Shown: in pieces, positions 1 through 12,061 of the stretch | Position numbering within the stretch: position 1 is the stretch's first letter | How the letters are laid out: each line of letters starts with the position of its first letter | NCBI GenBank assembly: GCA_028023455.1 | Contig: JAQFVV010012396.1 | Coordinates: 11,759,296 to 11,823,295 of the forward strand | Length of the DNA: 64,000 bases | Direction of reading: 5' to 3' | Source of the DNA: Epiperipatus broadwayi | Taxonomy: Eukaryota > Onychophora > Udeonychophora > Euonychophora > Peripatidae | Notes under the pieces: model-generated | What the model was told of the DNA's origin: nothing | Databases searched by the model: none | The model's input: the letters and a program-made list of their open reading frames with translations, nothing else | Made by a program: the position numbers and the translations under genes

Positions 1-1560
1 CATACTTGTAAAAAGAAAGTATTTAAAAGAGAGACAAAGAGTTGTGAAAATTAACGTCATAAATATGCAAGATGGCAGAAATACTAATACGAAGCGATTT
101 TTTTTACTGTTATTAATGAAAGATTAAATGTCCAGAAATAATAGAAATTCATTACTTTTTCCAAAAAATTAAACGAAAATGTGTAAATGGATGTAATAAT
201 AGTATACCGATTATTTAAAATAACATTTTAAAAAGTGCAAAAAAAAAACATGGGTCATATTTAAAAATGAATATACAGATACGTATGTTAGACTAAGAAT
301 GTGAGAGACTAGTATATTGATTATAACTGATATGAAGAAATATATAAATGAAATTAATGTAGTTGAAGAAATATTATTATTAAAGTGTGAAGAATGAAGT
401 AGCAAAACATATTGAAATTTTCTACTGATTAAGAAAGAATTTGAAGTAGTTTTACATCGACAGAAGTAGATGTTGGAAGTATAGAAAGAGTGTGGAAAGT
501 AAAGGATGATTCTGAATTTAACAACTTTGGCAATATTTTGGAAAGAATAATAAAAATACAAAATTTAAAGATCTATGATTAATTATGAAGAACATTGTAA
601 ATGGGTGATTATATGAGATTAGAATCAATAACAGTAGCAGAATCAGTAAAAAGAACATTTTAAAAAGTTATAAAAATAGAAGCTTTTAAAAGTGATGTAA
701 AGAAAAGGAGTTAAAACAATAGAGAAAAGATATAAAATAAAATAGAAATGAGATCAATCAAACGAGAAATTAATCTAGAAAATTAATAATGTAATAAAAA
801 TTTATGAAAAATCCTGGGGAATTATTGATAAAAGAAATTTTAAAAAATATATAGTGAACACATGGAGAAGAGAATTTGATGGTAAAAAAAAAAAAAGATT
901 TTATAATTCAAACTTAAATGGTAAGGATGAGAAAAAAAAATATTGAGTTATTGAACACATGGAGAATATAGTGATGGAAAATAACTTGAAGTGATAGTAA
1001 ATTTGTAATAGAAAGTTTGGTGGTAACTAATTTTATTAGACTAATGCAAAAAAGTTAAATAAAGTGATGAGTTTAGAAATGAATAGAACAAAGTTAAGTT
1101 TTAAAAACAAAAATTAAAAGAATGAAATATTTATCAGTATTAATAGTTTTGAAAAGACAGATAAGTATTTATGGTTTATAAAATTTATAAATAATATTAG
1201 GATTCTAGAAAAATGAAATAAAGACCCATAGCATATAAAATAATTGCTTATACAATATTAAACATATATTAAGAAGAAAATATAGTTTAATGAAAGGTAT
1301 TTTGGAGGAAGCAGTGAGTGGAAGTAAGAAGAAAGTATGGAAAAGATTGACATTGTTGGGTGATATAAGAGATGGAAATAATTACATAGAATTGAAGAGC
1401 TGGTCAATGAAGAAAATGGAGTGGAATAATGGATGAATTGATGATATGACTAGTCTCTGATCTGTAAGTGGGACAGAAAACTATTGATTGATAATATTAA
1501 AGTTAGAAATTGATTGAAAAAAAAAAACAATATTTTAAGAAGGATATAGAATGAATTTTA
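1..1560 (+). pseudogene. purine-rich, probably decayed LINE-like sequence
   Basis: No intact reading frame. The plus strand is strongly purine-rich, like the better preserved LINE at 19.9-21.2 kb. Short stretches read as basic, K/R/E-rich peptide, for example around 1300-1430 (SGSKKKVWKRLTLLGDIRDG), interrupted by many stops. This fits an old non-LTR retrotransposon remnant but no catalytic motif is visible, so it is a weak call; plain low-complexity intergenic DNA is the alternative. Confidence 0.25.
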
Positions 1561-2059
1561 TTCAACGGTTTGTTAATAAAAAAAAAATGAAGTAAACATT
1601 TTCCAAATGTTTTTATTGTCAAAAATAATCTATTTGCAAAATAAAAGTATATGATAATTTTTTTTTAGTGGTTTAATATACAATACAATATATATAGTTA
1701 AAACATTTGCACAAACTTTAAGATATAAATATTGGAAATTTTACAGAATTTTTAATGTATTAAATTTCAGCCCATAATGTAACCAGGCAAACAATTAGTT
1801 AAAATTTGGCATTAAAAACATATTTTTAAACCAACAGTAGAAACACTTCTATTTTATTATCTTAGCTTATATAAGGATTGTGAATTAGACTTAAATATTT
1901 TATATGTGTAAAAATTTAAAATATCAATGTTCTAAATATTTTCACAAGTAAACAAACCTCTTCCATAAATAATTACATATAGTAATTAGAAAATTGTTAC
2001 AGATTTGTGAAGTAAATTGTAATGATTTTGTGAACGTCATTTATTAATATATAGTGAAT

Positions 2060-2215
2060 GGAATTGATTAAGACTTTCACACTATCATTTCTAAATGTTT
2101 AATATTGGCCTATATATATATACATTTAGGTAAAAAAGATAAGGTGGATTCATTCTTATATTTTTAAAGACTTTGTCTTGTGTTTAGAAGTGAGAGTATT
2201 ACTCAGCATTATAAA
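2060..2215 (+). repeat. family C structured repeat, copy 1
   Basis: Shares a recognisable core with copies near 5.4, 56.4 and 60.6 kb: a stretch pairing with the later GTGTTTAGAAGTGAGAG, then an internal AAGATAAGG...CTTATAT hairpin, then CTTTGTCTTGTGTTT. The copies look like a three-way-junction RNA or a foldback MITE. This copy is diverged and has lost some pairs of the internal hairpin. Confidence 0.5.
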
Positions 2216-3059
2216 TTTATACAACTTATATGTCAGAATAATTACTACATGACTATTACAAATAAAAACATTGTGCTAGATAAATAAATAATTAGTTATA
2301 TATATTGAAGCAGATACACTGTTTCATATATATATATTTAGAAAATCCCCCCCCTTCCAAATTAAAAATAACAATTTGGTCAAATTAAAAGGAAATCAAA
2401 CTTTTTAAAATGAAAAAAAAAAAAAAAAAGCAAATACGTTTATATTTGCAATTAAAAAAAGTATGAATCTTTCTTTATTAAAATTAATAAATTCAAGTTA
2501 AAAATCATTTAAATAAAAATCTCTTTACTACTTTCCAACTCATTCTATACTTCAGAAGAAGAATTTTTAATGCAGAAATGGTGGTAATTTAACAATAATT
2601 AAAAGTGTTTGTTCAGCATGCCGCAGGCAAGAGACAATTAATTAAAAATTTGAAAACACATAGCCAGATAAGTAAAACAGTCTGATCCCACCAAATAAAA
2701 TAGCCAATGAACTGGGGGATTAATGGCACAAACATGGTTGAAAACAATGTAACTTTAGGTTCAAATAGCCTAGTAGTGCCCAGATATATATAAGAAGGAA
2801 TGGAATAAAGAGCAAAATGGTTAGTTGCAGAGTGGTTTGTCAAATTGGGATATAAAACTGCTTACATGATTATTGGCAATTGATCTAAAACAATTGATCC
2901 TTTGCAAATAATGGCCCCATGAGGAGTATTAAGAAAATAGATTTTCACTAGATTTTTTCATTCCATTACAAATGGTCTAGATTATTTCCTTTTCCATTAC
3001 AAATGGCTGCCCAATGTGGAGCAATAAGAGAAATAGATTTTTTTTTCAGTTACAATATA

Positions 3060-4150
3060 TATATATATATATGTAATAATATTCGATGTCTGTATTTTTA
3101 AAGCAATATACGTAATTATATAACTATTTATAAATACAGTAACTAAATAATTAAAATTTTTATTCACTTAGGAGTGCTTTCGATTATCCAAGTAATCTTT
3201 GTCAACTAAAGCTTTGAAATTCTAACTTTCCCACAATTCTGTGATCTTAATGTTTGCTGCTTGCCTGTTAATTAAGTCATGTTTATTTTTGTATATTAGT
3301 ATAGCTTCCTTTATTTTCCTTTTATTGTTATTTTTTTCAATTTGCAATATTTTTACACTGATAAAATTGAAGTCAAAACCATAAATACATGATTTATTAT
3401 GGGTGTAAAAAACAGATGCTGAAATATCATTATCTACTATGTAATTTTGTTTCAATTTCTGAACTCGTTTTAATAATAACAAGTGTTCTTTAGTTCTTTT
3501 TTCCAATGTACATCTAGATTCACCTATATACCCACTGCCATACCTACATATCCATTTATAAATGACACAATTTTTATTTATAAATGAGGTTTTATCTTGA
3601 GGGTTATTTATTAATTTGTTTAATGTAGGAGGTGTGTAAAATGCAATGTCACATATACCTTTATAAATTTTCCTTATAAAATTTACTTGATCATTTGAAA
3701 TATATGGGATTGATATCCATATTTTTTATTAGCAGGAGAATCAATATTATTAGCAAAATTTTTATTTTTATATTTTGTATTAAAATTTCTAATAACATTA
3801 TATATATATATATATCAATATTTTTGCCTTTATCTGATGAATATTTGCAAAGACTATTATTTCTAAATAAGAAGAACTTCAAACCTGCCATTTTGTGTGA
3901 CATTGGCACTTTTGATTTATATGGAAAATAACCTCTTTTTACTATTAGTTTAATGGTCATACAGTAATCCAGCATGCATTGATTTCTAGTTATTTTAAGA
4001 TCAAGAAACTGAACGGACATTAAATCTTCATCTGTTTTTATCTATTTTAGGCCTTTTAAATCATTTAATTCTTTAAACAACTCATTAATTGTATTTGGTT
4101 TACCACATACAAAAACATCATCAACATATCGATAATATAGAGTAATATTT
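3060..4150 (-). mobile_element. Penelope-like element, 3' part, minus-strand arm of an inverted pair (pseudogene)
   Basis: Read on the minus strand from about 4140 the arm encodes the end of a Penelope-type reverse transcriptase. It has RT motif C as YRYVDDVFV (about 4110-4140), then a block (about 3820-4020) with QFLDLKITRNQ and MAGLKFFLFRNN. A GIY-YIG endonuclease domain follows, with GSGYIGESRCTLEKRTKEHL across about 3485-3540 and the C-terminus near 3222. Known Penelope-like elements carry exactly this RT plus GIY-YIG order. The copy is dead: there are in-frame stops between the RT and the next block, and a (TA)n tract near 3800-3815 replaces about 20 codons kept in the plus arm. The 5' part of the RT is missing. 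The 3' non-coding end runs to a (TA)n tract at 3055-3071. Confidence 0.85.
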
Positions 4151-4157
4151 TTTTTGA

Positions 4158-5245
4158 ATTATCAAAAAAATATTACTGTATATTATCAATACATTGATTA
4201 TGTTTTTGTATGTGGTAAACCAAATACAATTAATGAGTTGTTTAAAGAATTAAATGGTTTAAAAGACCTAAGATGGATAAAACAGATGATAATTTAATGT
4301 GCATTCAGTTTCTTGATCTTAAAATAACTAGAAATCAATGCATGCTGGATTACTGTATGACCATTAAACCAATAGTAAAAAGAGGTTATATTCCATATAA
4401 ATCAAAAGTGTCAATGTCACACAAAATGGCAGGTTTGAAATTCTTCTTATTTAGAAATAATAGTCTTTGCAAATATTTATCGGATAAAGGCAAAAATATT
4501 GAAATATATTCAAATGAATTGTTAAATGTTGGCTACAGTTATAATCATATATATAATGTTATTAGAAATTTTAATACAAAATATAAAAATAAAAATTTTG
4601 CTAATAATATTGATTCTCCTGCTAATAAAAAAATATGGATATCAATTCCATATATTTCAACTGATCAAGTAAATTTTATAAGGAAAATTTATAAAGGTAT
4701 ATGTGACATTGCATTTTACATACCTCCTACATTAAACAAATTAATAAATAACTCTAAAGATAAAACCTCATTTATAAATAAAAATTGTGTCATTTATAAA
4801 TGGATATGGAGGCATGGCAGTGGATATATAGGTGAATCTAGATGTACGTTGGAAAAAAACTAAAGAACACTTGTTATTATTAAAACAAGTTCAGAAATCA
4901 AAACAAAATTGCATAGTAGATAATAATATTTCAGCATCTGTTTTTTACAACCATTATAAATCATGTATTTATGGTTTTGACTTCAATTTTAACAATGTAA
5001 AAATATTGCAAATTGAAAAAAATAACAATAAAAAAAAAATAAAGGAAGCTATGCTAATATACAAATATAAACATGACTTTTACAGGCAAGCAGCAAACAT
5101 TAAGATCATGGAATTGTGGAAAAGTTAACATGTCAAAGCTTTAGTTGACAAAGATTACTGGGATAATCGAAAGCACTCCTAAGTGGATAAAAATTTTAAT
5201 TATTTAGTTACTGTATTTATAAATATTCAGTTATGTATATATATA
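4158..5245 (+). mobile_element. Penelope-like element, 3' part, plus-strand arm of an inverted pair (pseudogene)
   Basis: Mirror copy of the minus-strand arm, starting at the same RT position. Motif C reads YQYIDYVFV near 4180-4205: the second catalytic aspartate of Y-x-D-D is changed to Tyr, which should abolish polymerisation. A 196-codon open stretch (4273-4863) covers the end of the RT and the linker up to GSGYIGESRCTLEKN. A frameshift then leads to a 98-codon stretch (4832-5128) with the rest of the GIY-YIG domain. The 3' tail after 5128 matches the start of the left arm in reverse (actgggataatcgaaagc against gctttcgattatccaagt), so the whole is an imperfect palindrome of about 1.09 kb per arm. 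The centre, 4147-4176, is a short A/T hairpin. The arms have diverged independently, which argues against a simple assembly fold-back. Confidence 0.85.
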
Positions 5246-5329
5246 TCAGAAAACAATCTGCATAAATCTACATACATTAGCATACAGTACTTTAATACAC
5301 CTTTAAACGCACATTTTGTATACATTAAT

Positions 5330-5530
5330 TTAAAGTGATTGCTTAACATCTTCATGCTCTCATTCCCAAATGCTTAAGATTTGCCCATACATATAAGTTT
5401 GGTCAAAAAGATAGATGGATTCATTTTATCTTTTCACAAAGACTTTATCTTGTGTTTGAAAGTGAGAATATTCATTTATGGTTAAAAAATCCACAAAGCA
5501 CATGTGCATTAGCTTAAAAATAAGATAAGT
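5330..5530 (+). repeat. family C structured repeat, copy 2
   Basis: Contains CATGCTCTCAT..., the internal hairpin AAAAAGATAGA...TTTATCTTTT, then CTTTATCTTGTGTTTGAAAGTGAG, and ends with AAAGCACATGTGCATTAGC, which also flanks the 60-kb copies. It lies about 100 bp beyond the 3' end of the Penelope plus-strand arm; whether the two are linked is not known. Confidence 0.55.
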
Positions 5531-7264
5531 AAAAATCGATATGGCTTAGTGGTTTTTCTTTTGTTGTGCATTCTTTTCAAAATATATTTTTGGGAACAAA
5601 GAAGACATGCCAGAGATAAGGAAAAGGTAATAGTTTTATTTTTCTTTTTGATTATTAATTAGTCTGCTGAGGAAAAATGAACATACAAAGAGAAAATTAA
5701 TAAATCTTCTGCAAAAGCAAAAGATGTGGAATAAACGTCATCACTGTCTTCATTGCTGGACAGAGCTTGTTTGTAAAACTGAAAATAAAACTCTAAAAGA
5801 AAACTTCATGGATTGCATGGGATAAAGTTATAACCATGCTGGGGTTCATATTCAGACTCCAGCTTTTTTTGTCATCTATGCCATGAAAACCCATTATGAT
5901 ATCCATTTCTCTAAGTATACCACTTGCAATCAGGAACTACAACAATTGGATCTAGTGCATTACGTCCACCATCCCTGGAAATTGTGTAAAAGAAATAAAA
6001 AAAAATGTTATCAGGGGATGGACTCAACAATTGGATTGCCCAAGTAGAAAAGATGGGTGCTAAGTTTTGCCAATGCTAATCCCGGGATTATCAGGTAATG
6101 AGTGCACTCATATGTAGGTTCTTCTGATTAATAAATACCGGTAAATATAAATTTTGCATCATTTCTAACTCATAAATCCAATCAAATCAAGTCGTGTGAT
6201 AATATGACTCTTGATGTGTGTATTTTTTTTTTTCTTTTTCTCTAATTGTAATTTATAAAAATAATATTTTATCGTATACATGATTTATGCTATTCTGTTT
6301 TTTTTTCTTATAATAAATGCTAATAGATTTCCAATTAAATCATTTAATTCATTTTAACATATGTGTTACGCAATTACTTGTATATTTGTGTGTGTGTTGG
6401 TGTGACTCCAATAAATATTTGAGGTAGAACAGGTTAAATAGAAAGATGCATGGGGATTTTAAAAGTCTTACTTTAGACTATAGTGGGAATTAAAGTAGAT
6501 AGGAATTCAGAAAAAAAAGAAAAAAAAGTGGAAAGAGTGTTCATTTGGAAAGTTAGCTTTTGGCATCTTCTCTGGCGTATTGTGCTATCGCACCCTAAGC
6601 ACAAGTTAGTTTTAATATAGGCATAAGTTTAAGATTAATGAGTCAGACAAATTATTAGTAGACCCTATGATTCTTGCTAATGAGCAAGATTGATGCTTGG
6701 TAACGGACAAAAAAGCTGTTGACCATAAACCTAGAAATCTACAAAAAAAGAATCGTTAAAATTAGGAGGGATAGGATTATCCAAAATTACTGATATATAT
6801 CTGATATTTTTGTGGTTGGTTCTTTTCTCTAACCTTTTGAATGACCCACCAACAGGAAAAACTTCATCAAAAAGAGTGAATGACTCAGAACATGGAAAAA
6901 TCTTATACAAGAAGAGCTGTCTGATAAAATACACACACATATATATAAATTCTTCCACACAAAAGAAAAAAAGAAAGTATAATTGTTAGGATTAGTTCAG
7001 GCTAATATATATAATAATCAAGTAATATTTTTATAAAGTGATTTAAATTTTAAATTAAATTATGGAAATAATACTTTGTTCTAATTGACTTTTTACTTTA
7101 CTTAATTATTATTAATTAAAATATCTAAATTATTAGATGACAAACCAGACTGCATTGTAATTAATGTTTTTTAATTTTTAGAAGAAAAATCTTATAAATA
7201 TTTATAATATTACCATTTAACATTTCAACTATTGTTAATAAATAAGTTTTTCTCTAAGCATCTA
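5531..7264. other. gene-free AT-rich stretch
   Basis: No supported coding exon, RNA gene or named repeat seen. It holds short poly(T)/poly(A) runs and a 76-codon open frame at 6731-6958 that has no recognisable motif and no splice context. Confidence 0.5.
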
Positions 7265-7360
7265 CTAATATTAATAGATATAAAACTTCAGGTTTTCTAC
7301 TCAATGGTTAACTCTTAGATAAATACTAGCTTTGGATTGGTATTTTTAGATCTAGTGTCT

Positions 7361-7432
7361 GAAACTATCCTAGCACCTCGCTGAGAAGTGCCAAAGCATG
7401 AAACCATTGGTCTGGGATTTGGGTGTGGTTTC
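7361..7432 (+). ncRNA. hammerhead ribozyme A1 (type I, core mutated)
   Basis: Outer stem I GAAACTAT (7361-7368) pairs with GTGGTTTC (7425-7432). The core is CTGAGAA (7381-7387). Stem II is GTGC-CAAA-GCAT (7388-7399), followed by GAAA (7400-7403). Stem III ACC-ATT-GGT closes at 7411, and predicted cleavage follows C7412. The canonical G8 of CUGANGA is A here, which should strongly reduce or abolish cleavage. Confidence 0.75.
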
Positions 7433-7759
7433 TGATAGAGATATTTTAAATGCTTTCTCTTGCTAAGCATTTATCACAAAACTTGTTGAGCAATTAACAA
7501 AGCTCTTTGTGATATATGACCCTATTTTTTTATTTTTTATTGACTATTTATAGTTTTTGCTTTAAGTCTTAAGTGATGTAACATTGCTAAGACTATTAAT
7601 ATATGGTTTGGCTAAAGATATTTCAATCCCATATAGCTATTTAAGTTAGATAGCTGGGTTTGAAGACATTTAAATGTCTGAAAATGCCAGATTTTCTATC
7701 TAATGGTTAACTCTTTGATAAATGCTGGCTTTGTGTTGGTATTTTTAGATCTAGTGTCT

Positions 7760-7830
7760 GAAACCACTCTAGTGCCTCACTGAGGAGTGCCAAAACATGA
7801 AACTATTGATCTGGGTTTGGGTGTGGTTTC
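7760..7830 (+). ncRNA. hammerhead ribozyme A2 (type I, core intact)
   Basis: Outer stem I GAAACCAC (7760-7767) pairs perfectly with GTGGTTTC (7823-7830). Inner stem I CCTCA pairs with TGGG. The core is CTGAGGA (7780-7786) and GAAA (7799-7802). Stem II is GTGC/ACAT with one mismatch. Stem III is weakened (ACT-ATT-GAT). Predicted cleavage follows C7811. All invariant core bases are present. Confidence 0.8.
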
Positions 7831-8984
7831 TGATAGAGATATTTTAAATGCTTTCTCTTGCTAAGCATTTATCACAAAGCTTGTTGAACAATTAGAAAAG
7901 CTCTTTGTTTATATTTTACAAGCTTAAAAAAAGAAGTGAGGTCATGTGATATATGACTATTTTTTTTATAAAACTTGAGTTTAATTTTCTTATCTTGGTA
8001 GCATTTCCTCTAGTATCTTCATGCTAACACACATATATATGCAAGACTCCTTAGACATTCTTAATTTTTAAATGTTGCCCAATTACTTTTCTTTGTCAAT
8101 ATTACAATATAGATTTTTTGCAGTCTTAACTTCAATGGCAGTCAGCATAGTGTTTTACTGTTAATCATCCCATTTAAATCATAGATACTAAATACAAGGA
8201 ACTTCTGTTCTTCTATTCACAATACATTTTCTTTACTGCAGATTTAAATTTTTTTTATAAGATTAAAATGCAAAACTTTTAAGGGAAAGAAAGTATGTTT
8301 TCTTCCTTGTGAAAATTGTTTGTTTTTATAGTAACATAATTTGAACATATGATTATGTCCCCCTAATTTTAATAAAATATTGAAGCAATGGATCTGAAGT
8401 ACGATCCATGCTTCACTGTTTCTTATAAATTTAGTTAGCATTGTAGGACTGAACTAAGTTTATAGCCCAATATCAGCAGGGTTTTGCATTAAAGCTAAAA
8501 TTAATTATGTTATTAAAGTTGTATTTACAGTTAAATTTCGTGTTAAATAAATCCCAGTCAAAGATTAAATTTCTGTTAATAAAAATTGCTTGTAAAACCT
8601 ATTGGGCAAACATATATATACGTCAAGCGTATATATATATATGAGTTAATGCAAAATTCTGCTGAAATAAAATGCTTATTCTACTATAAAAAAATAATAA
8701 TATATTGTTGTTAAAATTTTGTTAAAATATTTAGTATGATTTGATTTTGAGATAAGCCCGCCAACATTTTCTAAAAGAATGTATAGTTTTGATTAGTGAG
8801 CCATTCAAGTCTAATTAAAGATGGCCTTCTCTTTCTTTCTTTTTAATTAATAGAATTCAAACTTTAAAGAAAGAAATCTAGAGTAAAAAAGTAAAAGTTA
8901 TTTTTAGAAAATGTTATTTTGAAACAAAGGAGCATGGGGAGGCTTATCAAGATCTCAGATCATACAAACAATAGAAGGTAGCTG

Positions 8985-9500
8985 ACAGAGAGGGTATAAA
9001 TAGAAGTGAGAACAAAAGACTAGATTATTCAGATTTGTCTTTTTGAAGGATTCAGATTTTCCTTTTTGAAAAAGGTCAGTCAATCAGAGTTTCCTTTTGG
9101 AACAAGCATTCAGTTTTTCCTTTTGGAAAAGATCAGTCATTCAGATTTTCCTTTTGGAAAAGATTATTCATTCAGAGTATTCTTGCGGGCTGTCAGATTG
9201 CTCCGTGGAGAACTTTAAAAATTTTGCTGTTGCCTGTTGTGATTTTATTATATGAATTCGATGGAGTCTACCATGCTTGGCTAGGCAAATGAATAACTTT
9301 GTCTACCGCCGAGGGTTCCTCAATACCAGAAAAATGCCGTAGTATTTACTCAATCGTCATCTGAACTCTGTGCCGTGTCTGGAGGACTTTTTGTGAAACC
9401 ATGCTACTGATTTCTACTTTCCTTGTCCGGACAAACACATCTCATCAGATGGATCAAGCTACGCCCGTCGATGGAACATGACCAAGGAATAAGGACGGTA
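8985..9500 (+). promoter_or_regulatory. LTR- or promoter-like segment: TATA box plus short direct repeats
   Basis: A good TATA box (TATAAATA, 8995-9002) is followed by four to six imperfect direct repeats of 23-32 bp (about 9028-9175), each built from TTCAGATTTTCCTTTTGGAA or close variants. A locally GC-richer stretch without long open frame follows (about 9180-9510). TATA, reiterated elements and unique leader would fit the 5' end of an LTR retrotransposon or another promoter; no matching second LTR or tRNA primer site was found. Identity unresolved. Confidence 0.35.
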
Positions 9501-10138
9501 ATCATATCTCTCCTCATGAACTATTCATTATGCTACCCTTTTTGTCCATACTTTTTATAATTGCTTTCTTGAATATTTATGAAATGTGTGCTTAATGATA
9601 TTTATAATGTAACTATTTTTATTAGACTAGTTAGATATATGTATATGTGATCATCTATCTAGATATTTAACCCTTTTTCCTTCGCTATTCTTCATTACCC
9701 CCATGTGTAAATATTTTAATTCTATTGCGGTTAAGTTTATTAGTTAATTGTTCATATAAAAATCCCTTTCCAGTTTTATTCATACTTGTAAAATTTAGTA
9801 CGAGTAAGTTTCCTTTTTTTTTGTTTGCCAACTTGATCTCCTCGATAACGCTTCTTTTGTCTGCCATTAGCTTCTTACGTATGTCAGATTTAGCGATATA
9901 CATCTTAAATGATTTTAAACTCTGTTTTAGTGCAAAACAATTAGAAACTGCTTTGCAAAAGATTTTTACTATTGTATTTGATCGAGGAGATTCAAGTTGA
10001 CTATTTTAATAAAATTGGGAAGGAAAGATTTAGACTGCAAGCATATTAATCGGGTTTTCATTGTCTCATTAGTTATTCATAAATTTCGGGGAATAGCGAA
10101 GGCCATTAAATTATTAATAATATTTCAAATGTCATTTA

Positions 10139-11945
10139 TTAAAGATATTTATGTAAATAATATTTATTTTCAAAGCGCAGATGATTTGAAATTAACTTAC
10201 GAGAGAGTGCAAGTCTCTCAGTGCTTGTGATTATTAATAGCCAATCAGATCGTAAATACTGGGACAACGATTTAACAAGAAAAGAGTGGTAACCCCTCTT
10301 AACTTTACTTGTCTGTCTATATATCCAAGCCAGTCCAAAGTACCTATATCTGAAAGTGTGAATATTAAATACCTTCACACACTACTCACTGACTTCAAAT
10401 TACAAACATACAGCATGAAATCTTTAGATTCACTATGCAGTAGATTATCGATGTTATAAATTGCAGAAATATATGTAAATAATATTTATTTTCAAAGCGC
10501 AGATGATTTGAAATTAACTTACAAGAGAGTGCAAGTCTCTCAGCGCTTGTGATTATTAATAGCCAATCAGATCGTAAATACTGGGACAACGATTTAACAA
10601 GAAAAGAGTGGTAACCACTCTTAACTTTACTTGTCTGTCTATATATCCAAGCCAGTCCAAAGTACCTATATCTGAAAGTGTGAATATTAAATACCTTCAC
10701 ACACTACTCACTGACTTCAAATTACAAACATACAGCATGAAATCTTTAGATTCACTATGCAGTAGATTATCGATGTTATAAATTGCAGAAATATATGTAA
10801 ATAATATTTATTTTCAAAGCGCAGATGATTTGAAATTAACTTACGAGAGAGTGCAAGTAAAGTTAAGAGTGGTTACCACTCTTTTCTTGTTAAATCATTG
10901 TCCCAGTATTTACGATCTGATTGGCTATTAATAATCACAAGCGCTGAGAGACTTGCACTCTCTCGTAAGTTAATTTCAAATCATCTGCGCTTTGAAAATA
11001 AATATTATTTACATATATTTCTGCAATTTATAACATCGATAATCTACTGCATAGTGAATCTAAAGATTTCATGCTGTATGTTTGTAATTTGAAGTCAGTG
11101 AGTAGTGTGTGAAGGTATTTAATATTCACACTTTCAGATATAGGTACTTTGGACTGGCTTGGATATATAGACAGACAAGTAAAGTTAAGAGTGGTTACCA
11201 CTCTTTTCTTGTTAAATCGTTGTCCCAGTATTTACGATCTGATTGGCTATTAATAATCACAAGCGCTGAGAGACTTGCACTCTCTCGTAAGTTAATTTCA
11301 AATCATCTGCGCTTTGAAAATAAATATTATTTACATATATTTCTGCAATTTATAACATCGATAATCTACTGCATAGTGAATCTAAAGATTTCATGCTGTA
11401 TGTTTGTAATTTGAAGTCAGTGAGTAGTGTGTGAAGGTATTTAATATTCACACTTTCAGATATAGGTACTTTGGACTGGCTTGGATATATAGACAGACAA
11501 GTAAAGTTAAGAGTGGTTACCACTCTTTTCTTGTTAAATCGTTGTCCCAGTATTTACGATCTGATTGGCTATTAATAATCACAAGCGCTGAGAGACTTGC
11601 ACTCTCTCGTAAGTTAATTTCAAATCATCTGCGCTTTGAAAATAAATATTATTTACATATATTTCTGCAATTTATAACATCGATAATCTACTGCATAGTG
11701 AATCTAAAGATTTCATGCTGTATGTTTGTAATTTGAAGTCAGTGAGTAGTGTGTGAAGGTATTTAATATTCACACTTTCAGATATAGGTACTTTGGACTG
11801 GCTTGGATATATAGACAGACAAGTAAAGTTAAGAGTGGTTACCACTCTTTTCTTGTTAAATCGTTGTCCCAGTATTTATGATCTGATTGGCTATTAATAA
11901 TCACAAGCGCTGAGAGACTTGCACTCTCTCGTAAGTTAATTTTAA
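10139..11945. repeat. 322-bp satellite array with internal inversion
   Basis: Units of 322 bp: starts of equivalent positions differ by exactly 322 (10378 to 10700 on the left, 11109 to 11431 on the right). The left part (10139 to about 10856) is in minus orientation, about 2.2 units. The right part (about 10857 to 11945) is in plus orientation, about 3.4 units. Units are nearly identical (a few substitutions), so homogenisation is recent. Each unit carries a perfect dyad AGAGTGGTTACCACTCT, a hairpin GAGAGACTTGCACTCTCTC, and GTGTGAA...TTCACAC. Each also leaves a 101-codon open frame, but since 322 is not a multiple of three this is probably incidental. Confidence 0.9.
10850..10862. other. inversion breakpoint inside the satellite
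   Basis: The minus-oriented array reads up to ...GAGAGAGTGCAAGT and switches to the plus-oriented sequence AAGTAAAGTTAAGAGTGG. CAAGT (10854-10858) fits both sides, so the junction shows 5 bp of microhomology. Confidence 0.75.
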
Positions 11946-12061
11946 AGATATTTATTTAACTAAAAAGCTTGAGTTTGCTAGTTATCTTTCAATGCTTTGT
12001 TTTACTTTTAAATGATCCAGGCACGCAGCACACATATTTCTTAGTATTTTTACACACATTT

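Larger units (their letters stand above)
7265..7965 (+). mobile_element. retrozyme-like element: direct dimer of hammerhead monomers (family A)
   Basis: Two direct copies of a repeat unit. Each contains TTTTTAGATCTAGTGTCTGAAAC, a hammerhead motif, then GTGTGGTTTCTGATAGAGATA and CTTTCTCTTGCTAAGCATTTATCACAAA. The predicted cleavage sites (7412^7413 and 7811^7812) are exactly 399 nt apart, so cleavage at both would release one monomer. Between the hammerheads lies CCCATATAGCTATTTAAGTTAGATAGCTGG, also found in the 24.5-kb and 55-kb family A elements. No protein is encoded. Tandem monomers bounded by type I hammerheads are the published layout of animal retrozymes, thought to move as circular RNA copied by another element's reverse transcriptase. 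Confidence 0.75.

Noticed and set aside
10490-10560. Satellite as a hammerhead carrier (CAGATGATTTGAAA near a GCGC stem)
   Set aside because: U4 of the core is changed, there is no stem II between CAGATGA and GAAA, and stem III and the cleavage site cannot be placed.
10139-11736. Repeated 101-codon open frames starting MKVFNIHTF in each satellite unit
   Set aside because: The unit length of 322 is not a multiple of three, the frame has no known motif, and the repetition simply reflects the satellite sequence.
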